From positions 558,001 to 622,000 of the forward strand of contig CAVQPS010000010.1 of assembly GCA_963714795.1 (NCBI GenBank): 64,000 bases of DNA, given 5' to 3'. The position numbers and the translations under genes were made by a program. Origin of the DNA: DATIXJ01 sp963714795. Its GTDB lineage: Bacteria; Bacteroidota; Ignavibacteria; UBA10030; SZUA-254. This document shows, one piece after another, positions 29,901-38,769 of the stretch; the stretch's first letter is position 1; each line of letters starts with the position of its first letter. A model generated the notes under the pieces. The model saw nothing but the letters and a program-made list of their open reading frames with translations, made no database searches and was not told the DNA's origin.

Positions 29901-32900
29901 ACCCGGCTTCCGTTACTATGAAAAGCGTCATCAACGATACCGCGTTCTTCGTTGTTGATACCATGATCATCACCGCTACCGCAGGAGCAAACGGCACCAT
30001 CTCTCCTTCCGGAAGTGTCAAAGTACCGTACGGCAGTAATCAAACCTTTACCATCACACCGATCGGTTTGTATCATATTTCCGATGTCGTCGTCGACGGC
30101 TCGTCAGTTGGAGCCGTTTCATCGTACCAATTCACCAATGTCACGGCAGCGCATACGATCACGGCAAGCTTTACCTTGAACGGATACACGATTACGGCAA
30201 CGGCAGGAGCGAACGGTACGATTACACCGTCCGGAGCAATCGGTGTCAACGGGGGAGCGAATCAATCATTCACAATAACGCCGAATTCTGGTTATCATAA
30301 CGACAGTTTGTTTATCGATAATATTTCGACGGCGGTAACACCGACATACCAATTCACGAACATCGGTGCCAACCACACGATCCGGGTAACGTTTGCACCG
30401 AATACGCAAACGGTAAAGATTCAATCGAATATCGCCGGACTGTTGGTGGCTGCTGACGGCACGACGTACGCCAGTCCACACACATTCTCGTGGTTATTCA
30501 ATTCGACACACACGATTGCGGCTGTCGATACACAGGCAGGTGCGGCAAATACCCGATACACATGGTTAAGTTGGAATGATGCCGGGGCAAAATCTCATTC
30601 CGTAACGATTGCCGGCGACACGACATTCACCGTTTCGTTTACTACTCAGTTTTTCCTGACCACGAATGCCGACAGCGGATCAGTTACACCGCCAAGCAGT
30701 TGGCGAAATTCCGGTGCGGTCGTTCCGATTACAGGCATTCCAAATCCCGGTTTTAAATTTGCATCGTGGAGCGGAACGGGAACAGGATCGACGTCGGATA
30801 CTTTGAATCCATCATCGGTAACTGTGAACGGCCCGATAACGGAAACCGCTCACTTCACACGTTTCAGTGCACAGGTAAAAGTACAGACAAATCCCGCCGG
30901 ACAACACATTATTGTCGACGGTACATCATATTCAAGTCCGCAAGTCTTCAACTGGACGACAGGTTCATTCCACACGATAGCGGTGCCGGATACGCAAACG
31001 GGCGGCGTGGGAACACGATACATATTCAGCAGTTGGAACGATAATGGTGCAATCTCTCACTCGGTTAGCGCCGCATCCGATAGTACATTTACGGCAAATT
31101 TCTCAACGCAATATTACCTTACCATGGCTGCAAATGTCGGAGGCAGTGCATCACCTCCGAGCGGATGGTTTAACCGAAATCAAGTCGTGACGATTATCGC
31201 CATTCCCGATGTGAATCATTTGTTTTCGTCGTGGAGCGGACCGGGATATTCCGGCTCGCTGGATACAGCCATTGTTACGATGACACAGCCGATGACCGAA
31301 ACTGCAAGCTTCCAGCATAAACCGATTCAATTAACAATTTCTACATATCCGCCCGGGCTCGCATTCACATTTAACGGAACGCCATATACTACTCCGCAAA
31401 CTAATTCGTTTTTGCCGGGAACATTGATTTATCTCGGTGCTAATTCGCCACAAAATATTCCCGGACAATCGAATATTCAATATGTCTGGAAAAATTGGAA
31501 TACCGGAAGTGCACAGTATTCCACATATACTATTCCCGACACAAACTCATCCATTGCCATCATCGCGAATTTCGGAATACAATACTTATTAAGCACCGCT
31601 GCCGGACCGGGCGGAAGCGTTACACCGCCGACCGGCCAATGGGAAGACAGCGGCAGTGTTGTCACTCTGACAGCGACTCCCAATCTGGGATATTCATTTC
31701 TCCAATGGACTGGAAAAGGCACCGGCTCATATACCGGATTCAATAACCCTGCAACGATTACGATGAATGCGCCGTTGTCGGACTCGGCAAGTTTTTCACG
31801 ATTTACAGTTCATATCACGGTCAAATCCAACCCCCCTGGAAAGCCGATTACCGTTGATGGAACAGTGTACGATACGACACAAACATTCAATTGGGTTTCG
31901 GGAACGACTCACACGTTGATCGCTTCCACGCAAACAGGGGACACATCAACCCGGTATATCTATAATAACTGGGGAGATGGCGGCTCACAATCTCATGCAG
32001 TTACCGTCTTCGGAGATTCGACATTTGTCGCCAATTATACAACTCAATATTATTTGAAGATGATTGCCGGCTCCGGAGGAACCGTTTCACCTTCGAGCAA
32101 TTGGTTCAATGCCGGAAGCGGAGTTTTGATAAGTGCAACACCGAATGCCACATATAATTTTGGAGGATGGAACGGAACCGGTTCAGGATCATATTCCGGA
32201 ACGCAAATCGATACATCCGTCACGATAAGCGGGCCGATTACAGAAACCGCAAGCTTTGTTTTGGTTCCGATTCATGTTACCGTTCGGACAAATCCGGCGG
32301 GAAGAACATTTACTGTGGATTCGGTAAAATATTCGTCGACTCAATCGTTCATCTGGCAATATGGATCGACGCATATAATCGGAACGTCGACGCCGCAAAA
32401 TTTTTCTGCTTCAACTCAATATTCATGGAAGACATGGAATGATGGAGGTACGATAGTACATTCGGTCATCCCTGTTCGGGATACTATTTTCACGGCAAAC
32501 TTTATCCCGCAGTATTATCTGACAACATTGTCCGATACCGGCGGAACCGTATCGCCGGGAATCGGCTGGCAGGACAGCGGCAAGGTCGTCACCATCACCG
32601 CCACGCCAAATTCGGGATTTCAATTTGCAGCCTGGAAAGGCGGCGGCTCCGGATCATATTCCGGGATACTGAATCCGTCAACAGTAACGATGAATGGGCC
32701 GATTTACGACACGGCAAGCTTTAGTCGATTTACCGCTCAAACCACTGTACAAACCGTTCCGGCGGGATTGTCTATCATTGTGGATGGGACAACATATACA
32801 AGTCCGCACACATTTTCATGGACAACGGGAAGTTCGCATTCAATCAGTTCAATCGATACTACTGCAGGAAATAATGGAAGTCGATATGCATGGGGTTCGT

Positions 32901-35900
32901 GGAATGATGGCGGATTGAGAACACATACGGTCTTAACGGTTCACGATACGACATTCACCGCAAATTACATCACACAATTTTATCTCACGATGATTGCCAA
33001 TGTCGGCGGAACCGTCAATCCTGCAAGCTGGTGGTATAATAGTGGCCAAACGGTAACGATCACTGCTATGCCCGACAGTACGTATAATTTCAATGGTTGG
33101 AGCGGAGGCGGCATAGGGTCAACGAACAGTAACATCAGCCTTTCGCAGGTAACCATGAACAGTCCCATTACAGAAACAGCAAACTTTGTTCGAAAGCCCG
33201 TTCAAATCACGATTCAAACAAATCCACCCGGCAGACCGTTTATACTCGACGGATCCACTTGGTCAACGGCACAAACAAGAACGGTAAATCCGGGCGATCA
33301 GCATTATCTTTCAGTGGCATCTCCGCAATTAATCGATGCCGGAATACAATATGTATGGAAAAACTGGAGCGATGGAGGTCTGCAAACTCACGCCATCACC
33401 ATACCGGACTCCAACACAACTTATACGGCATTGTTCAGTAAACAATTTTACCTGACGACTACGGCAGGACCGAACGGAACCGTCTCACCCGCAAGCAACT
33501 GGGAAGACTCCGGCTCAACCGTTGTAATTTCTGCGACCGGGAATGCAAACTATGCATTCAGTCAATGGTCCGGTGCCGGCTCAGGATCATATTCAGGGAA
33601 TGCAAATCCGTCGTCAGTCAAAATGAATGAACCGATCAGTGATTCTGCCAGCTTTGCTCCTGCGTTGCGAGTCACGATTGCTTCCAATCCGCCGGGTCAA
33701 TCGGTTATCATCGATGATTCAACATACACCACTCCCGCAATTGTCTATTGGATTAAAGATACACTCCATTCCATCGGAACAACGGCGATCCAAAACGGAA
33801 CTACGGGGATCAAGAACACCTGGAAGCAGTGGAGCGACAGCGGCGCAATCGTCCATAAAGTTTCCGTGAAAGACACGGCGACGTTTACCGCCACATTCCT
33901 CACGCAATATTATTTTACCATCAGCGGCAACGGCCATGGAATTGTTGTACCATCAAACGGCTGGTTCCCGAAAGATACATCATTCCAGATCCGCGCTCTG
34001 CCGGATTCGGGATATGCATTTGTTGAATGGATCGGTACCGGACTAGATTCCTACAGCGGACAAAATGCTTTTGCCACTGTCCTGATGCATGGGCCCGTCA
34101 GCGAATCGGCGACATTCGGCTTAATCCTTCCGCCGCCCACGCTTCATGGCGTGACCAATGATTCCGTCAACGTTGCGACTCAGCCGGTATTGAGCTGGAA
34201 TCCGTATCCGGGCGCGACATCATACCGGATTCAGGTTTCGTCCGATTCATCGGTCAATCCGGATGGAACATTTAAAAATCCGGCGTTCGATAGTGCATTG
34301 ATCACGACAACACAAGTACAAACCGATCCTCTTGCAAACTTGACGTACTATTATTGGCATGTTGACGTCAGGGCAGGAAATAATATTTCCACATTCTCAT
34401 CTGCCTGGACATTCACGACGCTCGGAGCTACTATTACGACGGCAACGCCTGTCGTGAATTGGGCAACCGGATACGTATTTCCGATTACATGGTCAAGTTC
34501 ATCGTTAAGCGGACCGGTCACGATTAAACTTTCCCACAACGGCGGGAATTCGTACCAAATCATACAACAAAATCATCCGAATACCGGAAATACAATATGG
34601 AGAATTCCGGACTCCACGGTCTATATTTCTCAAAATTGTTTGATCAGGGTAGAATCGGCACTCAATGCGAATATTTTTGATGTCAGTTCGTCCTTTGCAA
34701 TTCTTTCAGGACATCTGCCGACAGCGGTACCGCTTACGACATTGATACCATTCCCCGGCGCGCCGTCAGTTTCGACCGAATACCGGCTCTTCAGCGGTCC
34801 TGGTCTTGTCGATACCATCCGGGTCAGTTCGTTCCTCTTCGGAAATCAAAAAACCGATTGGCGGATATACAGCGACGACGGCAGTGTTGAAAATTATTTG
34901 ACGGAACTTTCCGCCAGCTCGTTCCTTCAGACCGGTGCGGGATACTGGCTGATCAAGAAAGGCAATCTTAATATTCCGACGTACAGAATGGTGATGCCGC
35001 CGCTGGATTCTACGGCGACCTTCGGCATCCCGCTTCATAGCGGATGGAATATCATCGGCGATCCGTTCGACGAATCGATACCGTGGCAAGCGGTACTCGA
35101 CGCAAACAACCTTCCGCCGGCAACGGCTGTTCTCGGGTATAACGGATCGTATGCACAAAGCTTTTCTCTTGCGCCGTTCCAGGGTTATTATTATTTCAAC
35201 ACTTCGAATGCGGGAATTCTTAAAATGCCGTATCCATTCGGCTCATCCCGAATCGCACCGGCAACGACTCCGCAGATTTCCTGGGAACTCCAGCTTTCCA
35301 CGGAATCCGATATTAATACCGACGCAGAGAATTACATCGGCATTGCACCAACAGCAACAACCGGCGCAAACCAATTCAACAAACACAAGCCGCCGTTATT
35401 CCAGGATCAAAGCTTCCTCTATTTCTCCCGACCGGAATGGGATAAAGTATACAGCCGATACAGTTCCGACATTCGACCGTCGCTCGATCAAGGACAAGTC
35501 TGGAATTTCGAGGTTACAAATCCTCGAAAATCCAAGAGTACGATTCGCGTCAACGGAATTGAGAACGTTCCGGCAGGAATGGAAGTTATGTTGATCGATC
35601 GTTTGAATTCTTCACCGGTGGATCTGAGGAAAAATTCGAACTATGTCTATCAAACAATCAGTCCGGAGATGCAATTCGAAATTATCGTCGGAACAAAAGA
35701 GTATGTAACGCAACAGATTAAATCGTTGGTCCCGAAGACATTTGAACTCGAACAGAATTACCCGAATCCGTTTAATCTTTCGACGGCGATCGGCGTACAA
35801 TTACCGCACGACAGCCGGATCCGGCTCGCAATTTATTCCGTGCTCGGTCAGCTTGTCAAAACTCTTGCGGATGGAGAATTCTCTCAGGGTGTTCACACAT

Positions 35901-36016
35901 TCTGGTGGAACGGGGAAGACGCATCCGGCAAAATTACTGCGAGCGGCGTGTACTTCTATCGTTTGATCGAAGGAACGCAGGTTCTTCAAACAAAGAAAAT
36001 GGTTCTTACAAAATAG
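23984..36016 (+). CDS. Giant (4010 aa) T9SS-exported surface protein with InlB/PEGA-like repeats
   Basis: After a signal peptide (MKKIIVLLVLLCINTGYIYSQ) there is a beta-rich, cohesin-like N-terminal domain, then Ig-like Big-1 units. A long array follows (about residues 680-3360) in which two modules alternate. One is PEGA-like (NPAG..I.VDGTTYASPHTF), of which I count 14. The other is a divergent InlB B-repeat-like unit (GGTVTPPSGW...WSGSGTGSYSG...ETASF). Near the end are an FN3-like domain, a GWNIIGDPF domain, and the T9SS type-A sorting signal with an FlgD-like ending (FELEQNYPNPFNLSTAIGVQ, GVYFYRLIEGTQVLQTKKM). This implies export through the outer membrane and cell-surface anchoring, probably as an adhesin. 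The frame is intact over 12 kb, unlike several neighbours. Confidence 0.9.
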   Translation: MKKIIVLLVLLCINTGYIYSQTVAGGIFSSQNVLSIRVKPSQSFSGTSISNLTFSIRWDTSYHISVSDMTNSFGILKDGGIQTSGSFNYQNYVTTSPTPITWTANTEYTLGTITISGGSGTGTIELSPTGFTAGGIGDWYVEIGGTSYTPAPGSEYYQSSTVANLYQPGPAAKLGIQTQPSANATAGIAFSTQPVIAIEDAGGNIITTDNSTVVTATRLSGTGTLQGTTTATASNGLATFSNLSYTVAENITIQFASGSLTSATSNTVTVTPAVAAVVRMETAANGTGTIVPAQNVSSGNSITAYAITRDAFNNFIANVGASFWTIQNPTGGIAAGDVVPSGDSTKAVFTGHVIGTGQIIANYGGLTRTASGTISVIAGAPSQVRVETAVDGSGTIVPSQSLPAGNSLTAYAITRDASNNFVANVAASSWSLQNSTGGIVSGDLIPNGDSKSAVFTGHSAGSTQIHATSGVLTATSSGTITIISGGATRVKFAAQPSSTTSGAILSPVTVQVKDASGNNVPSAGITVTLTLVGTGNLFGTVSRTTDATGLATFNNLSIDTVGSKNIITSSSGLTSDTSSAFSVSPGAPKKLIFVQQPTSANTNIVIAPPVTVQVQDSLGNSVTTSGISISVAKASGNTGNLSGTTTQTTNASGLATFNNLSFNQNGSKQLVASSSGLISVTSNPFTISDFTITSSENGTGTISPLGAQSVSGNQNITFTITPNSGSHIDSVVVDGVNKGPDTTYSFTNVTNNHTIAAYFSVTIYTITSSAGLNGTISPNGTTPVNSGSSQSFTITPSTGYHIDSVFVDGSYAGNTSPYNFTNVVANHSISVKFAINQYTITASTGTHGKITPAGSVVVLYGSNQLFTFTPDTGYQIQNVLVDGISQGTVPSYTFSNVTANHTVSVAFTADTLTITVQSIPAGLNVIVDGNTAASPATVKWIVGTNHTLGVVDTVSTGTGSRVVWSSWSNNGAKSQIVSPIVPTTFIANFITQYYLTDTANAGGTVTPPSGWFTSGQNVQIQAFPSAKYNFQTWSGSGNGSISSSTNPATITMNNAISEIANFVRQPIQITIQASPSGLTFYYDGQSYNTPQTRTVNPGDQHNLNSVSPQSGGSNIQYVFNNWSDSGAIFHVIAPDSNTTYTVNFKKQYNLTVVAGLNGNVSPPSGYLDSGSVTNITATPNTGFIFKKWDGSGTGSYSGTNNPASVTMKSVINDTAFFVIDTMIITATAGANGTISPSGSVKVPYGSNQTFTITPIGLYHISDVVVDGSSVGAVSSYQFTNVTAAHTITASFTLNGYTITATAGANGTITPSGAIGVNGGANQSFTITPNSGYHNDSLFIDNISTAVTPTYQFTNIGANHTIRVTFAPNTQTVKIQSNIAGLLVAADGTTYASPHTFSWLFNSTHTIAAVDTQAGAANTRYTWLIWSDSGAKSHSITIAGDTTFTASFTTQFFLTMNAGTGGTVLPANSWYNAGQSVLISATPSTGYTFSTWVGSGTGSYSGSNATPSVTMNAPITETASFTLTPIHVTVNTNPSGRSFTVDGTTYSTSQNFTWSYGTVHTLSTTSPQAGTTGTQYLWSSWNNGKPISSSVTALNDTTLTATFSTQYYLTTGIDSGGSVTPTSGWQNAGSIVPMTATSNPGFKFKSWTSTGLGSTTDTLNASPSVTMNGPITEIAHFIRFSAQVTVQTNPAGEQVTIDGVTYASPHTIALITGSIHTIAVPDTQSGATGTRYLYSSWNDGGAKSHAVTILSDTTFTASFTTQYFLTTVANQGGTVTPPSSWFNRGQVIPIIATPNANYAFTSWSGLGYSGSLDTATVTMNQPITETASFQHNPIQITVTTYPAGLAYTFNGTPYTTPQSVSFLPGTLVYLGANSPQNGSAGIQYIWKNWNTGSAQYSTYTIPDTNKSITIIANFGTQYLLTTAVTSVGTGGTVTPPSGYLDSGSVATLTATPNTGSIFKKWSGSGTGSYSGTNNPASVTMKSVINDTAFFVVDTMIITATAGANGTISPSGSVKVPYGSNQTFTITPIGLYHISDVVVDGSSVGAVSSYQFTNVTAAHTITASFTLNGYTITATAGANGTITPSGAIGVNGGANQSFTITPNSGYHNDSLFIDNISTAVTPTYQFTNIGANHTIRVTFAPNTQTVKIQSNIAGLLVAADGTTYASPHTFSWLFNSTHTIAAVDTQAGAANTRYTWLSWNDAGAKSHSVTIAGDTTFTVSFTTQFFLTTNADSGSVTPPSSWRNSGAVVPITGIPNPGFKFASWSGTGTGSTSDTLNPSSVTVNGPITETAHFTRFSAQVKVQTNPAGQHIIVDGTSYSSPQVFNWTTGSFHTIAVPDTQTGGVGTRYIFSSWNDNGAISHSVSAASDSTFTANFSTQYYLTMAANVGGSASPPSGWFNRNQVVTIIAIPDVNHLFSSWSGPGYSGSLDTAIVTMTQPMTETASFQHKPIQLTISTYPPGLAFTFNGTPYTTPQTNSFLPGTLIYLGANSPQNIPGQSNIQYVWKNWNTGSAQYSTYTIPDTNSSIAIIANFGIQYLLSTAAGPGGSVTPPTGQWEDSGSVVTLTATPNLGYSFLQWTGKGTGSYTGFNNPATITMNAPLSDSASFSRFTVHITVKSNPPGKPITVDGTVYDTTQTFNWVSGTTHTLIASTQTGDTSTRYIYNNWGDGGSQSHAVTVFGDSTFVANYTTQYYLKMIAGSGGTVSPSSNWFNAGSGVLISATPNATYNFGGWNGTGSGSYSGTQIDTSVTISGPITETASFVLVPIHVTVRTNPAGRTFTVDSVKYSSTQSFIWQYGSTHIIGTSTPQNFSASTQYSWKTWNDGGTIVHSVIPVRDTIFTANFIPQYYLTTLSDTGGTVSPGIGWQDSGKVVTITATPNSGFQFAAWKGGGSGSYSGILNPSTVTMNGPIYDTASFSRFTAQTTVQTVPAGLSIIVDGTTYTSPHTFSWTTGSSHSISSIDTTAGNNGSRYAWGSWNDGGLRTHTVLTVHDTTFTANYITQFYLTMIANVGGTVNPASWWYNSGQTVTITAMPDSTYNFNGWSGGGIGSTNSNISLSQVTMNSPITETANFVRKPVQITIQTNPPGRPFILDGSTWSTAQTRTVNPGDQHYLSVASPQLIDAGIQYVWKNWSDGGLQTHAITIPDSNTTYTALFSKQFYLTTTAGPNGTVSPASNWEDSGSTVVISATGNANYAFSQWSGAGSGSYSGNANPSSVKMNEPISDSASFAPALRVTIASNPPGQSVIIDDSTYTTPAIVYWIKDTLHSIGTTAIQNGTTGIKNTWKQWSDSGAIVHKVSVKDTATFTATFLTQYYFTISGNGHGIVVPSNGWFPKDTSFQIRALPDSGYAFVEWIGTGLDSYSGQNAFATVLMHGPVSESATFGLILPPPTLHGVTNDSVNVATQPVLSWNPYPGATSYRIQVSSDSSVNPDGTFKNPAFDSALITTTQVQTDPLANLTYYYWHVDVRAGNNISTFSSAWTFTTLGATITTATPVVNWATGYVFPITWSSSSLSGPVTIKLSHNGGNSYQIIQQNHPNTGNTIWRIPDSTVYISQNCLIRVESALNANIFDVSSSFAILSGHLPTAVPLTTLIPFPGAPSVSTEYRLFSGPGLVDTIRVSSFLFGNQKTDWRIYSDDGSVENYLTELSASSFLQTGAGYWLIKKGNLNIPTYRMVMPPLDSTATFGIPLHSGWNIIGDPFDESIPWQAVLDANNLPPATAVLGYNGSYAQSFSLAPFQGYYYFNTSNAGILKMPYPFGSSRIAPATTPQISWELQLSTESDINTDAENYIGIAPTATTGANQFNKHKPPLFQDQSFLYFSRPEWDKVYSRYSSDIRPSLDQGQVWNFEVTNPRKSKSTIRVNGIENVPAGMEVMLIDRLNSSPVDLRKNSNYVYQTISPEMQFEIIVGTKEYVTQQIKSLVPKTFELEQNYPNPFNLSTAIGVQLPHDSRIRLAIYSVLGQLVKTLADGEFSQGVHTFWWNGEDASGKITASGVYFYRLIEGTQVLQTKKMVLTK
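27557..28253 (+). repeat. Intragenic long direct repeat, copy 1
   Basis: About 697 bp that recurs at 29873-30569, exactly 2316 bp (772 codons) downstream. Only scattered single-base differences are visible, for example GTTATT versus GTTGTT and TCGTCGG versus TCGTCAG. The rest of the 2316-bp period is related only at protein level, so the near-identity is recent. Confidence 0.9.
29873..30569 (+). repeat. Intragenic long direct repeat, copy 2
   Basis: Second copy of the 697-bp repeat at 27557-28253. Both ends of the match are sharp: before them and after the shared ACACATGGTTAA the two copies diverge at once. This is what gene conversion or recent unequal exchange inside the repeat array would give. 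Confidence 0.9.
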
Positions 36017-36024
36017 GTGAATAA

Positions 36025-36555
36025 ATGATGCTGACAAAAATTTTGCGATATCAAAAGCCGATTCTGCTCGGCCTGCTGCCGCTGCTCTTTGCTTTACTCA
36101 TCGATGTCCCGGCATTTGCGCAGGAAAAATCTTCCGACGAAGAAAAACCGACGAACGTAAAATGGTCGACAAAAGAAGATACGATCATTATTAATTATGA
36201 TTTGAACAGTCCAACGGAAGAAAAATACGACGTTTCAATCATCATGAAGCGCGAGGGTGATGAATCATTTGCGGTCGTTCCGAGTGCCGTCGAAGGCGAT
36301 ATCGGCGTCGGATTATTTGCCGGCACAGGAAGAGAAATCCGGTGGTATTACCGGCGGGATTTTCCGCAGGGATTACAGGGAAGCGGATATTATTTTGAAA
36401 TTCATATCAAGATGATCAAGGAAAGTTCAAAGCTCATTTACTACATCGTCGGAGCTGCGGCGGTGACCGGCGGATTGATTGTGTTACTTGTTTCCCGAAA
36501 TCAGAGCACAACAATTCCCCCGCTTGATCTTCCGACGCCGCCGGCCCGGCCATGA
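36025..36555 (+). CDS. Signal-peptide protein with a single C-terminal membrane helix
   Basis: A 176-aa protein that starts at ATGATG after AGGTGAATAA. It has a signal peptide (LLGLLPLLFALLIDVPAFAQ) and a beta-rich domain (about 45-130). That domain carries the pattern KYDVSIIMKREGDESFAVVP, GDIGVGLFAGTGREIRWYYR and DFPQGLQGSGYYFEI. I recognise this pattern as a domain usually found attached to other secreted domains in Bacteroidota. A membrane helix (LIYYIVGAAAVTGGLIVLLV) and a proline-rich tail follow. It lies 8 bp after the giant protein, so it may help display or anchor it. Function unknown. Confidence 0.7.
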   Translation: MMLTKILRYQKPILLGLLPLLFALLIDVPAFAQEKSSDEEKPTNVKWSTKEDTIIINYDLNSPTEEKYDVSIIMKREGDESFAVVPSAVEGDIGVGLFAGTGREIRWYYRRDFPQGLQGSGYYFEIHIKMIKESSKLIYYIVGAAAVTGGLIVLLVSRNQSTTIPPLDLPTPPARP

Positions 36556-36633
36556 ATTTGTAAAAGTCGGCAGGAGTCGGTACATTATATCTGTCAAACC
36601 GGAAGTTCATCCAAAATAATTTTTCATTCGACC

Positions 36634-36709
36634 GGCGCCATCGTCTAACGGTTGAGGACGGAGCCCTCTCAAGGCTCAAATACGGGTTCGATTCCCGTTG
36701 GCGCTACCA
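36634..36709 (+). tRNA. tRNA-Glu (anticodon CTC)
   Basis: A 76-nt cloverleaf with encoded CCA. The acceptor GGCGCCA (36634-36640) pairs with TGGCGCT (36699-36705, one G-U), followed by discriminator A706 and CCA 36707-36709. D-stem GTC/GAC. The anticodon stem GAGCC/GGCTC is perfect, enclosing loop CTCTCAA with anticodon CTC at 36668-36670. The T-stem ACGGG/CCCGT encloses TTCGATT. Anticodon CTC reads GAG, glutamate. Confidence 0.95.
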
Positions 36710-36989
36710 GCTTTTCCAGCTATAGTGGTCTCCCGTCAATCATTAATTCCTTTTCCGAAATTCTTTTCGGTTGCTTTCGCTTAGTACGGTCAATCAAGAT
36801 TTTGGGTACTGGCTCAATTTGAACTGCGTTGAGATTGCTTCGGCACTACGTGCCTCGCAAAGACGACTTTTTTGCTTGAAATATTTCAAACTGACCTACT
36901 ACCAGATTTTGCATAAGATTTAAGAATTCCTCATATTATATCATCAGTGATTATCGTTATTTGGCATTCATATAGCACGAGGAAAATCT
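36710..36989. other. Gene-free gap after the tRNA with a REP-like hairpin
   Basis: About 280 bp without a convincing gene. At 36831-36865 lies GAGATTGCTTCGGCACTACG followed by TGCCTCGCAAAGACG. The GGCAC-TAC-GTGCC core is a perfect hairpin. Very similar sequences are widespread intergenic repeats in bacterial and metagenomic genomes. It appears once in this window, so family status rests on recognition only. Confidence 0.45.
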
Positions 36990-38411
36990 ATGCAGTCGGT
37001 TTTATGGAATAAACTTTCGGTTCCGGAAACATCGCTCCGGTCTCTCTTTGTCGGTATTGATGAAATGGTCCCCGTGATTGGCGGACAGAAACGGAAATAC
37101 ATCAATTTCGATAATGCGGCATCAACGCCTGCCCTCAAACAAGTCCTCGACGCGGTGAATGAGTTCTCAAAATGGTACAGCAATGTTCATCGCGGGACCG
37201 GTTACAAATCCAGATTATCCTCGTGGGCATTCGACAAATCACGGCAACATATTTATGAGTTTGTTCACGCATCACCCGACCACAAGATCGTTCTCTTTTC
37301 CCGTAACACCACCGAATCGATTAATCATCTCGCTCACCGGTTCCCGTTCAAAAAAGACGACGTCGTACTGACGACCGTCATGGAACATCATTCCAATGAA
37401 TTGCCCTGGCGCCAGGTTGCCACCGTCGTTCATGTGAACGTCCTGCCGGACGGACGCATTGACAATCAGGATTTCCAAACAAAACTTCGCGAATACCGCG
37501 GCCGGGTTGCTCTGGTATCCGTGACCGGCGCTTCGAACGTTACGGGATATATTAACCCGATTCACAGCTATGCCCGGTGGGCACATGAAGCCGGCGCAAA
37601 AATATTTATCGATGCCGCTCAGCTTGCACCACACCGCCCGATCGACATGAAAGCTTCCGGCGATCCGGAACATCTCGATTATCTGGCATTCTCTGCCCAT
37701 AAAATGTATGCACCGTTCGGCATCGGTGTGCTGGTCGGTGACCGAGATATTTTCGAGGAAGGCGACCCAAACCTCGTCGGTGGCGGGTCCGTCGATATCG
37801 TAACACTCGAAAATGCATACTGGACCGATCTTCCCGATAAAGAGGAAGCAGGAACGCCGGATATTGTCGGGGCTGTTGCTCTTGGAACCGTCCTCAATTT
37901 CATTAACGACATCGGTTGGGATGCCATCATCCGGCATGAAACGGAAATCACGGCGTATGCGATTGAAAAACTTCGGCATATTAAAGGTGTACAAATGTAC
38001 GGCGATCTCGATCCGAAAAATTCCGGCAATCGACTCGGCGTCATCCCGCTCAATGTGGATTCGGTACCGCATGCGCTCGCAGCCGCAATCCTGAGTTATG
38101 AATTCGGTATCGGAACGCGCAGCGGTTGTTTTTGTGCTCATCCGTACGTGAAAAGCCTGTTGCATCTCGACAAAGATGCTTCGCGCGATCTGGAAAAACG
38201 CATATTGCAACGGGACCGGTCTGCTTTACCCGGCACCGTTCGCGTCAGTTTCGGCATCTACAATACAACGGACGAGGTCGACGAACTTTGCACGGCGCTT
38301 GCGGAAATTGCCCGCGGCAATTACAAAAAAGGATACGAACTCGACAAGGAACGCGGCGAATATTATCGCACAGATGTTGAGGAATTATTCGAGGGCTGTT
38401 TGAATCTATAA
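36990..38411 (+). CDS. Class V aminotransferase, cysteine-desulfurase-like (SufS type)
   Basis: A 473-aa PLP enzyme of the class V aminotransferase family. It has the phosphate/cofactor pattern FDNAASTP, EHHSNELPW (His stacking on PLP), FIDAAQ (Asp208) and the PLP lysine in LAFSAHKMYAPFG (Lys238). A C-terminal GTRSGCFCAHP motif places cysteines where SufS-type enzymes have the catalytic Cys. The protein is about 65 residues longer than SufS, with extra sequence at both ends, and there are no suf genes nearby. A role as a desulfurase or a related lyase is therefore not settled. A monocistronic unit after the tRNA. Confidence 0.8.
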   Translation: MQSVLWNKLSVPETSLRSLFVGIDEMVPVIGGQKRKYINFDNAASTPALKQVLDAVNEFSKWYSNVHRGTGYKSRLSSWAFDKSRQHIYEFVHASPDHKIVLFSRNTTESINHLAHRFPFKKDDVVLTTVMEHHSNELPWRQVATVVHVNVLPDGRIDNQDFQTKLREYRGRVALVSVTGASNVTGYINPIHSYARWAHEAGAKIFIDAAQLAPHRPIDMKASGDPEHLDYLAFSAHKMYAPFGIGVLVGDRDIFEEGDPNLVGGGSVDIVTLENAYWTDLPDKEEAGTPDIVGAVALGTVLNFINDIGWDAIIRHETEITAYAIEKLRHIKGVQMYGDLDPKNSGNRLGVIPLNVDSVPHALAAAILSYEFGIGTRSGCFCAHPYVKSLLHLDKDASRDLEKRILQRDRSALPGTVRVSFGIYNTTDEVDELCTALAEIARGNYKKGYELDKERGEYYRTDVEELFEGCLNL

Positions 38412-38769
38412 TTTGACGTTTGCCGCCAAACCGCTACCGGCAATAGTTTGAACCGATTATCCGTTTCAAGGATTTTTATCATCTTCATTAAAAATCATGA
38501 TGTGATGTCCCACTGAATTTATCTCGTACGGCGTTTCAGATGAGGGCGAGTGAGAGCATGATGGTCATCATACTCTCATGCTGAGGCAGGATTTATTGTG
38601 ATTTTATTATGGTTGCAGGTCAAATATTTTATCGTGCAGTGAATGTGGAACGAAGCTTTTTCGCCTTCTTTTGCCGAAAGGGAATTGGAATACGCAGAAT
38701 CTCTTAAAGTAACCGGTCGTTGAAAAGCGTTGCAAAAGTTTTTTTCGTAGTGATCCTTTCGATCATGCC
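38412..38769. other. Gene-free convergent gap with a hairpin
   Basis: No credible gene in 358 bp between converging genes. An imperfect hairpin lies at 38552-38577 (GAGAG-C-ATGATG, loop GT, CATCAT-A-CTCTC). There is no T-tract, so a terminator is not clear. Confidence 0.4.

Noticed and set aside
32167..32442. Several short open frames inside the giant repeat gene on both strands
   Set aside because: They are shadows caused by the repeat composition; none has a ribosome site or recognised motif.
23984..36016. CRISPR-like or satellite array in the repeat gene
   Set aside because: Repeats are diverged at DNA level, in frame with codon period, and encode a protein; there are no regular spacers.
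37272..38210. A 312-codon minus-strand frame opposite the aminotransferase
   Set aside because: It is a long antisense shadow of a well-conserved PLP enzyme, rich in Arg/Cys/His and without family features.
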